22,050 nt of DNA. It comes from Flammeovirgaceae bacterium UBA4659. GTDB taxonomy: Bacteria; Bacteroidota; Bacteroidia; Cytophagales; Cyclobacteriaceae. A program made the position numbers and the translations under genes. The notes under the pieces are model-generated. The model ran no database searches. It worked only from the letters and a program-made list of their open reading frames with translations, and was not told the DNA's origin. Position 1 is the stretch's first letter, and each line of letters opens with the position of its first letter. Positions 6,943 to 14,913 of this stretch are shown piece after piece. The stretch spans positions 1-22,050 of the forward strand of contig DHLV01000077.1 of NCBI GenBank assembly GCA_002405445.1. Direction: 5' to 3'.

Positions 6943-7755
6943 ATGGTTTATAGTGTTGTGCTGGCTTGTTTTTGTCTTTACCTCGTCTTGTGCCTGGCGG
7001 TATTGTTTTTCCAGCACCTGTTTTTCTTTCGCCCCGAAATACTCGCCACCCATTTCAAATACCAATATGCGTTTCCCTTTGAGGAGTTGAATTTTGAAAT
7101 GCCCGATGGCGGCAAAATCAATGCGATTTATTTCAAGGTCCCCAACTCGCGTGGTGTCATTTACTATCTCAAGGGCAACTCACGCAGCATCAAAGGCTGG
7201 GGTAAGTTTGCTAAGGACTTTGTGAGTAACGGATATGACTTCTTTATGATGGACTACCGTGGATTTGGCAAAAGCCGTGGCAAGCGCACGCAGCAAAAAT
7301 TGTTTGATGATGCGCAGTTCTTGTATAAGTGGCTGCTCTCCCACTATCCACAAGAAAAAATTGTGGTGTTCGGCCGATCGTTCGGCACGGGCATTGCGGC
7401 CCACGTGGCCTCTCAAAACCGACCACGATTGCTGGTATTGGATTCGCCCTATGTCAGTTTTTTGTATAATGCCAACCGATATGCGTTTTTCTTGCCGCTT
7501 CGGTGGCTCATGCACTACGACTTGCGAACGGATATGTATTTGAAACAGGTGACCTGCCCCGTACACATCATCCATGGAACCAAAGACTACCTGATTTCAT
7601 TCCGACAAAGCCAAATCCTGCGCGACATGCATGCGGACAAGGTAACATTGCATGCCATTGAAGGCGCCCGTCACAACAACCTTCCAGACTTCCCAGAATT
7701 CTTTGAGGTGCTTTACGATGTGCTCTATGTGGAACCCAACCCAACTGTTGTATGA
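6943..7755 (+). CDS. Second alpha/beta hydrolase, tandem paralogue with altered oxyanion motif
   Basis: At 270 residues it aligns along its whole length with the preceding protein (WGKFAKDF against WGNYAKDF, MMDYRGFGKS against MMDYRGYGKS). The N-terminus (about 3-25) is a hydrophobic anchor. The triad is Ser146 in GRSFG, Asp215 in HGTKD and His244 in GARHNN. The usual HG of the oxyanion loop (FHGN in the neighbour) is LKGN here, with Lys77 in place of histidine. The triad is intact, so it is probably still an enzyme with changed specificity. Its TGA overlaps the ATG of the acyl-CoA ligase (ATGA at 7752-7755), which implies translational coupling. A weak TACTTTCA (6913-6920) may be a -7 element. 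Confidence 0.85.
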   Translation: MVYSVVLACFCLYLVLCLAVLFFQHLFFFRPEILATHFKYQYAFPFEELNFEMPDGGKINAIYFKVPNSRGVIYYLKGNSRSIKGWGKFAKDFVSNGYDFFMMDYRGFGKSRGKRTQQKLFDDAQFLYKWLLSHYPQEKIVVFGRSFGTGIAAHVASQNRPRLLVLDSPYVSFLYNANRYAFFLPLRWLMHYDLRTDMYLKQVTCPVHIIHGTKDYLISFRQSQILRDMHADKVTLHAIEGARHNNLPDFPEFFEVLYDVLYVEPNPTVV

Positions 7756-9518
7756 GTCAAATCGATTTTCACCGCGTTTTTGATTTGCTCCACTATCAGC
7801 GAATAAAATATGCACAGCCGAAATCTCTCAGCGAGTGGCACGGTGGCACCTGGGTGCATTTTTCAACTCAGCAAATTCAAGAGCGCGTCAATCACCTATC
7901 GGCTTGGCTCACAAAAAATGATTATCACAAAGGTCAAAAGGTAGCGCTGATTCCGCGCATGGGCAGCGCCCACTGGATGATGGCAGACTTTGCCTGCCAG
8001 CAGGTAGGGTTGGTAGTAGTGCCCCTTCACCCAACTTCTGCTGTTGAAGAGATTTCGTTTATTTTGAAAGAGACCGAGGTACGGCTGGTGCTTGTGGCAG
8101 ACAGTGACTTGCTGAAAAAAGTTAAGGCAGCCGCAAGTGATGTTCAGGTTTTTGTTTTGAACTCCGATCACCCCTACAACTGGCCTGCGTTGGGGTACAC
8201 AGCATCAAGTGAAGAGCTCGTGCAAGTGGAGGAAATCAAGCAGACCATTACACCACAACACTTGCTTGCCATCTTGTATACGAGCGGAACATCAGGTGAA
8301 CCAAAGGGTGCGATGCTCTCGCACAACAACGTGGTGAGCAACATCAAGTCCATGCTTCCCATATTGCCTCTTGAGGCAGGCCACCGGGCACTGAGCTTTT
8401 TGCCGTTCAGTCACATTTTTGAGCGCACCAGTTGCTACGGCTACATCGCTTTCGGGGTCAATATTTATTTCTGTCGCGAACTGGCGCAGGTCAACCGTGA
8501 TTTCAAATCTGTGCGGCCTTACTTCTGTACTACGGTACCGAAAACACTTGAGCGCATGTACGACATTCTGCAAGAGCAGGCCATGGGCAAAAGCTGGTGG
8601 CAACGAAAAGTAATTGCGTGGGCAATGGCAGTAGGTGAAAGATACCGTGACGAAAAGCGCAGCAGCTTCTTCTTTGGCCTCAAACTTTTCATCGCGCGGC
8701 AATTGGTTTTGTACCGCTGGCGCACAGCCCTGGGTGGGCACATACGATATATGGCCGTAGGCGCTGCAGCCCTTCGGCCAGAAATCAGTCGCTTGTTTTC
8801 TGCCGCAGGTGTAACCACCTTGGCGGGATATGGGATGACAGAAGCTGCGCCTTTTTTGGCGGTAAACCGCCCGGATTTCCACAAGTTTGGAACAGTGGGG
8901 TTACCTGTGCCTGGTGTAGACATCAAACTTGAAGATGTAAACGCGCAGGGAGAAGGTGAAATTTTGGCACGCGGCCCCAACATCATGCAGGGTTATTTCA
9001 AGCGGCCCGAACTCACTGCGCAGGTGCTGACCGCTGATGGGTGGTTACGCACGGGCGATGTGGGCAAGTGGGTGCACAAGCATTTTTTGGTGATCACCGA
9101 TCGCAAGAAAGATATCTTCAAAACCACTTCGGGCATTTACATTGCACCACAGCCTTTAGAAAACTACTTCACTGCATCGCCATTCATATTTCAATGCATG
9201 GTGGTGGGGTTCAACAAGTCTTTTGTAACAGCGCTGCTGGTACCCAACTTCGATGTGCTGAAAAGCTGGTGCTCGCAAAATAACGTCCATTGGACATCGC
9301 CCACATACATGATCCACAACATCAAAGTGGTGGCAAAAATCCAGAAAGAGATAGACCGCCTTAATGAATCATTGGAAAACTACAAGCGCGTGAAAAAATT
9401 TGTGCTGAGCGATGTAGAGTGGACCGCTGAAGGCGGCCAACTCAGCGCCTCATTTAAAACCATGCGTGCAAAGTTGATGGAGAAATACCATAGTGAGATT
9501 GAGAAGCTTTATGTCTAG
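7752..9518 (+). CDS. Long-chain acyl-CoA synthetase (AMP-forming, FadD15-like)
   Basis: The 588-residue enzyme activates fatty acids to acyl-CoA through an acyl-adenylate. The ATP-binding P-loop is YTSGTSGEPKG (176-186), followed downstream by GYGMTEAAP, GWLRTGDVG and DRKKDIFKTTSG, which are the A5, A7 and A8 motifs of the ANL superfamily. The C-terminal LSASFKTMR gives the catalytic lysine, Lys569. Length and motif order fit the bacterial long-chain group rather than acetyl-CoA synthetase. There is no signal peptide, so it is cytoplasmic or membrane-associated. It overlaps the upstream hydrolase by four bases, so the two are co-translated. A plausible but unproven job is to re-activate fatty acids released by the hydrolases. 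Confidence 0.92.
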   Translation: MSQIDFHRVFDLLHYQRIKYAQPKSLSEWHGGTWVHFSTQQIQERVNHLSAWLTKNDYHKGQKVALIPRMGSAHWMMADFACQQVGLVVVPLHPTSAVEEISFILKETEVRLVLVADSDLLKKVKAAASDVQVFVLNSDHPYNWPALGYTASSEELVQVEEIKQTITPQHLLAILYTSGTSGEPKGAMLSHNNVVSNIKSMLPILPLEAGHRALSFLPFSHIFERTSCYGYIAFGVNIYFCRELAQVNRDFKSVRPYFCTTVPKTLERMYDILQEQAMGKSWWQRKVIAWAMAVGERYRDEKRSSFFFGLKLFIARQLVLYRWRTALGGHIRYMAVGAAALRPEISRLFSAAGVTTLAGYGMTEAAPFLAVNRPDFHKFGTVGLPVPGVDIKLEDVNAQGEGEILARGPNIMQGYFKRPELTAQVLTADGWLRTGDVGKWVHKHFLVITDRKKDIFKTTSGIYIAPQPLENYFTASPFIFQCMVVGFNKSFVTALLVPNFDVLKSWCSQNNVHWTSPTYMIHNIKVVAKIQKEIDRLNESLENYKRVKKFVLSDVEWTAEGGQLSASFKTMRAKLMEKYHSEIEKLYV

Positions 9519-9521
9519 TCA

Positions 9522-9640
9522 AGAAGCCATCTCAAAAATCAATTTTCAGTTGTCAGCCTAAGCTTGTCGAAGGCTCAACTCTGAAACCCGGTTTCGACAA
9601 GCTCAACCTAACAGCTCGTGCTATTTTTGAGATGGCTTCT
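9522..9640. repeat. Nested inverted-repeat element between convergent genes
   Basis: The outer arms AGAAGCCATCTCAAAAAT (9522-9539) and their exact complement (9623-9640) are 18 bases each and enclose 83 bases. Inside is a second perfect pair, AGCTTGTCGAA (9561-9571) and TTCGACAAGCT (9593-9603), with a 21-base loop. The inner core resembles REP-like intergenic palindromes containing CTTGTCGAA that are common in bacterial genomes. The element fills the gap between the stop codons at 9516-9518 and 9639-9641 and may stop transcription from both sides. CTAGT occurs at both edges (9515-9519 and 9639-9643), a possible target duplication. Confidence 0.75.
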
Positions 9641-10706
9641 AGTAGGTTTTCTTTCTCACCAATTGCCAAGCGGTAGCGCCTAGCACCAACACAGTAATGC
9701 CCCACGCCCACAAATTTGGTTTACGGGTAATTACCTGCATGGTATAGTCCTCAAAGGCGAACTTCAAATAAGGTGGCGACCAATAGTAGTGATCACCCGA
9801 TACGGAATCTGCATTGTGTTTGACCAATTCACCGTCTAATTCAGTGCAATGCTGAAACGCTCCATGTTGTGCCCAGCCAGCAAAGTCAATCTTTGACTCT
9901 AACAGTTGCATACTGGCTTTGTATGCTTTTGAGTTGCGATCAATCCCTAAGCTGTCGGCCATTTTGGGAGAAATAATGTCGAAAGATTTTCCGTTGTTGT
10001 TATCAGAAAAAAAGTTGAAACCGGACTGGTCACTTTTAAAAGCCTGAAAAATATTTTCTTTGTTCTTGTTGAGATTTTCTGCGTAACGAGTGTCAGAAAA
10101 TTTCAGCAGCGAGGCAAAGAACTCTTCAAAGCATGCCCTCGGTCCGTATTCATCAAAAATCCGCTCGTTTAATTTTTTCAAAAACAAACTGTCTGCCTTC
10201 GAGATCTTTCCACCTTCGGCAGGTAATTGTCTAATAAATTGTCGGTCGGCTTCTGTCAGGTAATCTGTAATGGGCAGCGCAAAACGGTTGAGTTGGTGGT
10301 AGGTTTCTGAGTACGCGTAATGGGTGTAAAACCACCTGAACTGTTTTTTAAATTGGCTGGAGATTCGAAACAGTGAGTCGTTCGGGGTTGCTAATTCAGC
10401 ATTTGCGTCCGCCACCGATCGAAATGATTTTTGAAAGGTGTAGCTGTATTTTGTTTTCAATGTAGAATCGTCAGGTTGGCGCATTTTCACACTGTCTACA
10501 GAAATACTCCAGCCGGTGCCTTCACCAATGTTGAAATAGTTTTTTTTGATGCCCTCGGCTCCTTTTTCCGACAAAACAATCATTTTGTCAATGCTGCCAT
10601 CTTCGTGTACCTGGGTTTTTGTTTTGACACTGTGCTCACAAGCTGCTAAAACCAAAGTGATGATGGCAGCGAAAGAGATATTCTTGAACAGTTTAACAGT
10701 TTTCAT
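9639..10706 (-). CDS. Lipoprotein with C-terminal membrane segment, third gene of an ECF sigma operon
   Basis: The product has 355 residues. The N-terminus MKTVKLFKNISFAAIITLVL ends in the lipobox LAAC, and a hydrophobic C-terminal segment (NLWAWGITVLVLGATAWQLV) is followed by a basic tail RKKTY. The middle is polar and mixed alpha/beta; the stretch after the Cys contains KTKTQVHEDGSIDKMIVLSE. Lipobox, beta-rich start and C-terminal membrane helix resemble the LppM/DUF3153 layout, but this is only a weak resemblance. The frame is open to 10787, yet the ATG at 10704-10706 directly precedes the signal peptide and falls just after the anti-sigma stop (10708-10710), so I chose it. The operon suggests an envelope function or a signal input for the sigma/anti-sigma pair. 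Its stop codon lies in the inverted repeat. Confidence 0.75.
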   Translation of the reverse strand: MKTVKLFKNISFAAIITLVLAACEHSVKTKTQVHEDGSIDKMIVLSEKGAEGIKKNYFNIGEGTGWSISVDSVKMRQPDDSTLKTKYSYTFQKSFRSVADANAELATPNDSLFRISSQFKKQFRWFYTHYAYSETYHQLNRFALPITDYLTEADRQFIRQLPAEGGKISKADSLFLKKLNERIFDEYGPRACFEEFFASLLKFSDTRYAENLNKNKENIFQAFKSDQSGFNFFSDNNNGKSFDIISPKMADSLGIDRNSKAYKASMQLLESKIDFAGWAQHGAFQHCTELDGELVKHNADSVSGDHYYWSPPYLKFAFEDYTMQVITRKPNLWAWGITVLVLGATAWQLVRKKTY

Positions 10707-10707
10707 C

Positions 10708-11169
10708 TCATTTATTGTTTTTGAGTTTTTGATATTGTGCATAAAAAGAAATGTTTTTAGAAGACCGGCTGTCTCGGTACGCATCAAAAAACTGAGGCGT
10801 GCTTAAGATCACGTTGGCGGAACTAGATATCCGCTTGCTGATTTGCTCTGCCGGCACTTGTTCTATGATGAACCAAACGACCAGAGCCATGGATGTTGCA
10901 CGTAAGCCGTAGTTCATTATCCATTCCAGGATTGACGGAGCTGACGCAGGTGTGCCAACAATTGACTGCATGATTTGGCTGGTGAGGCCGCCCGCATTCG
11001 CAGGCTCAGCCAACTGGGTGGTCGCAGTAAACGCAGCAAGCTTTTTTGCGTGTACCAGCTGTGATGCACAGTTTTCACATTTTTCCGCATGCGCGAGCAC
11101 TTGCTGTCGGTCATCTTCCGATAACTCCGACAGTACCCAGATTTGCTTTTCCCAATCACTGCATTTCAT
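10708..11169 (-). CDS. Anti-sigma factor with zinc-finger motif and one membrane segment
   Basis: The 153-residue protein has the anti-sigma zinc-finger signature HAEKCENC (His27, Cys31, Cys34) in an N-terminal cytoplasmic domain of about 50 residues. A single transmembrane helix follows (about 91-104, ATSMALVVWFIIEQ), then a 45-residue C-terminal periplasmic tail. It should hold the neighbouring ECF sigma factor at the membrane and release it on an envelope signal. It starts 6 bases after the sigma stop codon and ends 1 base before the lipoprotein start. The order sigma, anti-sigma, lipoprotein is typical of an autoregulated ECF operon. Confidence 0.85.
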   Translation of the reverse strand: MKCSDWEKQIWVLSELSEDDRQQVLAHAEKCENCASQLVHAKKLAAFTATTQLAEPANAGGLTSQIMQSIVGTPASAPSILEWIMNYGLRATSMALVVWFIIEQVPAEQISKRISSSANVILSTPQFFDAYRDSRSSKNISFYAQYQKLKNNK

Positions 11170-11175
11170 AGTTGT

Positions 11176-11727
11176 TCAAATCTTATCTTTTAAAAGCTCA
11201 TACATCTTTTTTCGGGCGTAGTACAAATTGCTTTTCACTTGCGTTTGGTCCATGCCCAATAATTGACACACCTCTGCTGACTCCAATCCTTCTAAATCGC
11301 GCAACACAAACACCATCTTTTGCTTTCCTATCAGGGCCTCAGCGGCCTGTTGAATCGCTAGGTTTACCTCAGCCTGTGCCAGTTCTGTGAATGGCGTGAC
11401 ATAAGCTGATACCTGATCAGTGGCTTCAAAGTCTACCAAATTGCGCATTGCTCGAAATACACTTTGTTTTCTAATGTCAAGGCAATGATTGATCAAAACA
11501 CGGTAAAGCCATGTACTGAATTTTGTTTCTGCCCTATATTGACTTAGGTTTTTCCAAGTTTTCACAAATGTTTCCTGCACTGCGTCTTCTGCCTCCTGCA
11601 CGGCACCCAGGTAGCGATAGGCAACCGAATACAAGTAGGATTGGTACGCCTGCACCAACTGCCGAAAGGCCGCGGTGTCGCCAGCTTTGGCCTTTAAAAC
11701 AATAGCAAGGTCAATTTGTGGAGGCAT
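11176..11727 (-). CDS. ECF-type RNA polymerase sigma factor
   Basis: The 183-residue protein has only the sigma2 and sigma4 regions. Sigma2 spans about 21-87, with YRYLGAVQEAEDAVQETFVK (the region 2.2 core that contacts polymerase) and KFSTWLYRVLINHCLD (region 2.4). Sigma4 spans about 120-175, with GKQKMVFVLRDLEGLESAEV and the helix-turn-helix VCQLLGMDQTQVKSNLYYAR. It directs transcription of a small regulon, and with the anti-sigma 6 bases downstream it likely controls its own operon. The start is the ATG at 11725-11727. No promoter of the primary type is obvious upstream, which fits autoregulation but does not prove it. Confidence 0.93.
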   Translation of the reverse strand: MPPQIDLAIVLKAKAGDTAAFRQLVQAYQSYLYSVAYRYLGAVQEAEDAVQETFVKTWKNLSQYRAETKFSTWLYRVLINHCLDIRKQSVFRAMRNLVDFEATDQVSAYVTPFTELAQAEVNLAIQQAAEALIGKQKMVFVLRDLEGLESAEVCQLLGMDQTQVKSNLYYARKKMYELLKDKI

Positions 11728-11870
11728 TTTGAGTATGATACGACTAGGTGGTAATCTGGTAAAATATGGAACTGAAAATAATTAAGCCATATCTATTTGA
11801 TTTGAATAATTAAACCCATTTGACATTAATTCGCCATTCACTAACTTCACCGCTAGTTCAATTGTCGTTA

Positions 11871-13037
11871 ATGATGACGCGTTTCTGGTCAAAGAAGTCA
11901 TTCCTGATTTTACTCTTTCTCGTGAGCCTAAATTCACTTCTTGCGCAACAAGAGAAGTATGCTTTAGTAATTGGCGTGCAAAATTATGCCCATTTACCGC
12001 CTCTTCGAAATTCCCTTCAAGACGCAAGAGACTTGAGTAAAACGTTAACGTTGAAAGGATTTCGGGTAGAGACCTTACTTGATCCAAAAACAAATACTGA
12101 CATTAAAAGCGCGATCTTACGTTATAAAAATGTAATGCAGGAAGTTGTGGGTGGCGTTGGCATAATCTTTTATGCTGGCCATGGCATGCAATATGAGGGC
12201 ATTAACTATTTAATACCAACCAGCGTCAAACTAGAGGACGACAGCGACTTAAACACTCAATGTACGCCAATGAATTCAGTAATGTCTGTGTTGCGGGCTT
12301 CCAACAAATCGTTGAACGTATTATTGTTAGACGCATGTCGGACATTACCAAGTTTTAGTCGTGATTCTGGACAAGGTTGGACGAAGGAGAATGCCCCAAG
12401 AGGGTCGATTGTCGTTTTTGCAACTGAAGCTGGTAAAGTTGCATCTGACGGAGACGGAAAAAATGGACTGTTTACTTCGAAATTGTTAAGTCGAATCCAA
12501 GAGCCAGGTTTGAGCATTAGAGACCTCATTCAAAAAGTTAAGGAGGATGTAGTCATTGAGTCAAAGGGTAAGCAATTTCCATCTTCGGAAGACATGTTCA
12601 TCGGTAGTAATTTCTATTTTACACCAAGTTCCGACAACAGTTCAGCGATCGTTCCAGTTGAATCTGAAATAGAATCAAACCGCATTCCCCCCGTCCTAAA
12701 CAATATTTTTTTTAGTGCAAAAATGGATGCACTTCCTGACGGATCAATGCAACAACTACAAAAGGCGGTTGATTTCTTGTTCGAACGACCAGAATCGAAG
12801 CTTGAGATTAGAGTTTTCTTCGATCCTAGGGCCCCCATGTCGGTAGCTCATTATTGGAATGAAAAATGCATTAACCTTGTAAGGGATTTTTTAAACTCGC
12901 ACGGAATAGATAATTCAAAGTTAACAACCTACGAATATGCATTTCAGGATCCTAATCCTATAATTATTGAAGGTATAGATAGATCTGCGATAAATAATAT
13001 TCGAATTGAGCTTGAACTAAGCAAGTTGACTAAATAA
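11871..13037 (+). CDS. Secreted caspase-fold (peptidase C14, metacaspase-like) protein with OmpA-like C-terminal domain
   Basis: The protein has 388 residues. A signal peptide (about 1-26, ending SLLAQQ) predicts export. The caspase p20-like domain spans about 27-250, with KYALVIGVQNY as first strand, the catalytic histidine His104 in FYAGHG and the catalytic cysteine Cys156 in LLLDACR. Residues about 275-384 (PPVLNNIFFSAKMDALPDGS through RIELELS) follow the OmpA/MotB plan by manual alignment. The aspartate of the HTD motif remains (Asp318), but the conserved arginine of SxxRA is replaced (Cys333). The frame extends to a TTG at 11820; the tandem ATGs at 11871/11874 directly precede the signal peptide. 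The gene is markedly AT-richer than its neighbours (about 27% GC in 12961-13020 against 50% in 8581-8640), a possible sign of acquisition. Target and activation are unknown. Confidence 0.82.
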   Translation: MMTRFWSKKSFLILLFLVSLNSLLAQQEKYALVIGVQNYAHLPPLRNSLQDARDLSKTLTLKGFRVETLLDPKTNTDIKSAILRYKNVMQEVVGGVGIIFYAGHGMQYEGINYLIPTSVKLEDDSDLNTQCTPMNSVMSVLRASNKSLNVLLLDACRTLPSFSRDSGQGWTKENAPRGSIVVFATEAGKVASDGDGKNGLFTSKLLSRIQEPGLSIRDLIQKVKEDVVIESKGKQFPSSEDMFIGSNFYFTPSSDNSSAIVPVESEIESNRIPPVLNNIFFSAKMDALPDGSMQQLQKAVDFLFERPESKLEIRVFFDPRAPMSVAHYWNEKCINLVRDFLNSHGIDNSKLTTYEYAFQDPNPIIIEGIDRSAINNIRIELELSKLTK

Positions 13038-13141
13038 TTTCGATCTTACATTACTTCAAAGTGCGCACTCTCTTTTCTAAAAAATGATATTGAATCCTTG
13101 GCACAATTTTTCCTTATTTTCGTGAAATAAACTCGACAACT

Positions 13142-13681
13142 ATGAAAGCCATTGTTTTTGCGATTCTAGCCGTTTTAGTCTTTTCTTCTTGCGCCAACAG
13201 CCCTTTCGGACAAAAAGTGAAAGAACCGTTTAGTGGGTCTGCCTATGAATCTAACAACCGATTTTTCCGCGCCAGTGGCAAAGGAGAAAGTTCTTCAGAC
13301 AACATTGCACGCGGTAAAGCCGATATGGAAGCCAAAACATTTTTGGCCGGCCAGGTGAACACAACGATGAAACAAGTTGCTGACAATTACATGGGTCAAA
13401 CCGAAAATGAGCGCGGTGCCGATGTAGCCGAAAAATTTCAAAGCCTGGCACGCCAAGTGATGAATACCGATTTGGCTGACCTGAGAAAAGTGGGCGAAAA
13501 AAAATTCTATAACGACAAAGAGAAGAAGTACACAGTGTTTATTGCCTATGAAATCAAGAAGAACGCTATGTTCCGCTTCATGAAGAAACAGGCAAAGGTG
13601 AGTAACCAGATCAACGAACGCCAGATGGAACTCATCAACAAAATACTGGACGAGCAAATCAAGAACAGCGAAGACAATTAG
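13142..13681 (+). CDS. Lipoprotein, LPP20-like
   Basis: The product has 179 residues. The signal peptide MKAIVFAILAVLVFSSC ends in a lipobox with Cys17, so it is lipid-anchored in the envelope. The mature part contains FRASGKGESSSDNIARGKAD, an alternating helix region with Ala- and Lys-rich heptads, then KEKKYTVFIAYEIKK and a charged helical end. The strand-helix-strand pattern with xGxG followed by a helix recalls the LPP20/FlgT N-terminal fold, but this is an inference from pattern only. It stands alone, facing prfA. The 104 bases upstream contain a degenerate -7 (TATTTTCG, 13115-13122). Confidence 0.75.
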   Translation: MKAIVFAILAVLVFSSCANSPFGQKVKEPFSGSAYESNNRFFRASGKGESSSDNIARGKADMEAKTFLAGQVNTTMKQVADNYMGQTENERGADVAEKFQSLARQVMNTDLADLRKVGEKKFYNDKEKKYTVFIAYEIKKNAMFRFMKKQAKVSNQINERQMELINKILDEQIKNSEDN

Positions 13682-13758
13682 ATTCGGTGATTCGTTGATG
13701 TGCTAATTTGTTGATGATTTACGATTATCGAATCATCGAATTAGCAAATCACCGAATC
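13681..13758. repeat. Long interrupted hairpin between convergent stop codons
   Basis: GATTCGGTGATT (13681-13692) pairs with AATCACCGAATC (13747-13758), then TGCTAATT (13701-13708) with AATTAGCA (13739-13746), then GATGATT (13713-13719) with AATCATC (13731-13737). The left arm carries an 8-base bulge. The arms reach into both stop codons (TAG ending 13681, TGA at 13757-13759). It is likely a bidirectional terminator and may belong to a dispersed intergenic repeat family. Confidence 0.7.
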
Positions 13759-14824
13759 AATTAGCGTTCGCCATCTTCTCCGCGGTCTCTGCAATCTTGA
13801 GTTGATTGATGAATTCATCAATGTCGCCATTCATTACGGCCGGTAAGTTATATTGAGTGAAGCCAATGCGGTGATCCGTTACGCGGCTTTGTGGATAGTT
13901 GTAGGTTCTGATTTTTTCTGAGCGGTCGCCACTGCGCACCTGGCTCTTGCGGGAGGCACCGATCTCCGCTTGTTGCTTTTCCAGCTCCAACTCGTATAAC
14001 TTGGTGCGCAACATTTGCATGGCGCGGGCGCGGTTCCCGTGTTGTGAGCGTTCTACCTGGCAGGTGATGACAATGCCCGTGGGTTTGTGTGTAAGCTGCA
14101 CTTTTGTTTCCACTTTATTTACGTTCTGGCCGCCCGCACCGCTCGACCTTGCCGTTTGCACTTCAATGTCTGCCGGGTTGATGTCCACATCTACTTCTTC
14201 AGCCTCTGGCAACACCACCACCGAGGCTGCCGAAGTATGTACACGCCCTTGTGTTTCGGTATCAGGTACGCGCTGCACACGATGTACGCCTGACTCGTAT
14301 TTAAAAATCCCAAACGCACCATCGCCCTCCACGCTGCTGATCACTTCTTTATAACCACCTGCTGTACCCTCTGTCACATCAAGCACAGACATTTTGAATC
14401 CGCGTTTGTCGCAGTAGCGCTGATACATGCGCCATAAGTCCCCTGCAAAAATTGCCGCCTCATCACCACCGGTGCCAGCCCTGATTTCCAGGATGCAGTT
14501 TTTGTAATCATTGGGGTCTTTCGGCATCAGCAGTTCTTTGATGGCTCCTTCGAGCGCGTCTGCCTTGGGTTCGAGTTCTTCAATCTCAAGTTTTGCCAGC
14601 TCACGCATTTCGGGGTCTTTCTCCTTGGTCAGCAAATCTTTGGCATGCTTTAACCCATCAATGGCGTTTTGATAGGCATCGAATTTGACCACCAACCTTT
14701 CCAGTTCGCGGTATTCTTTGCTTAGTTGCCCAAACTTCTTTGGGTCGCTGAGGGTTGCGGGTTGAACCAATAGTTGCCCTATTTCTTCGAAGCGGTTCTT
14801 TATTTCAGTTAACTTTTCAATCAT
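13757..14824 (-). CDS. prfA: Peptide chain release factor 1
   Basis: The 355-residue protein ends translation at UAA and UAG. The GGQ motif that triggers peptidyl-tRNA hydrolysis is at 231-233 ([14 protein letters not shown]). The stop-codon reading tripeptide lies in [15 protein letters not shown], where PDT (187-189) replaces the E. coli PAT, keeping the Pro and Thr that define RF1 against the SPF of RF2. The N-terminal coiled-coil domain (1-100) and the [13 protein letters not shown] block are typical. It is monocistronic, with a -7 element TACCTTTG (14848-14841) about 17 bases before the ATG. Confidence 0.96.
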   Translation of the reverse strand: MIEKLTEIKNRFEEIGQLLVQPATLSDPKKFGQLSKEYRELERLVVKFDAYQNAIDGLKHAKDLLTKEKDPEMRELAKLEIEELEPKADALEGAIKELLMPKDPNDYKNCILEIRAGTGGDEAAIFAGDLWRMYQRYCDKRGFKMSVLDVTEGTAGGYKEVISSVEGDGAFGIFKYESGVHRVQRVPDTETQGRVHTSAASVVVLPEAEEVDVDINPADIEVQTARSSGAGGQNVNKVETKVQLTHKPTGIVITCQVERSQHGNRARAMQMLRTKLYELELEKQQAEIGASRKSQVRSGDRSEKIRTYNYPQSRVTDHRIGFTQYNLPAVMNGDIDEFINQLKIAETAEKMANAN

Positions 14825-14840
14825 AGCTAAAAAACAGGGG

Positions 14841-14848
14841 CAAAGGTA
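14841..14848 (-). promoter_or_regulatory. -7 promoter element of prfA
   Basis: TACCTTTG on the minus strand fits TAnnTTTG and lies 16 bases before the start codon. No clear TTTG was found about 20 bases upstream. Confidence 0.45.
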
Positions 14849-14885
14849 AGTTTATTTTAGATTTCAGATTTGGCGTAGAAGATTC

Positions 14886-14893
14886 TAGATTTG
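14886..14893 (+). promoter_or_regulatory. -7 promoter element of the lipoprotein at 14914
   Basis: TAGATTTG fits TAnnTTTG and lies 20 bases before the first ATG. A TTTG at 14869-14872 is too close (13-base spacer), and TTTC at 14862-14865 has a 20-base spacer, so the -33 box is uncertain. Confidence 0.4.
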
Positions 14894-14913
14894 GGCACAC
14901 CAATAGTATTAAA

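Noticed and set aside
8292..8986. Long minus-strand frames (196 and 155 residues) inside the acyl-CoA ligase
   Set aside because: They are antisense shadows of a gene with all ANL motifs, and their translations look like no protein family.
11763..11792. ATATGG/CCATAT inverted repeat between the sigma factor and caspase genes
   Set aside because: A 6-base AT-rich stem with a loop of about 17 bases is expected by chance in this sequence.
11782..12093. 103-residue minus-strand frame over the start of the caspase gene
   Set aside because: It is antisense to the signal peptide and catalytic domain and has no independent support.
13090..13122. Possible promoter TTG-N22-TATTTTCG before the lipoprotein at 13142
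   Set aside because: The spacer is too long and the -7 box has a mismatch, so it is too weak to list as a feature.
13947..14354. 135-residue plus-strand frame inside prfA
   Set aside because: It is antisense to the RF1 catalytic domain, rich in Cys and Ser, with no recognisable content.
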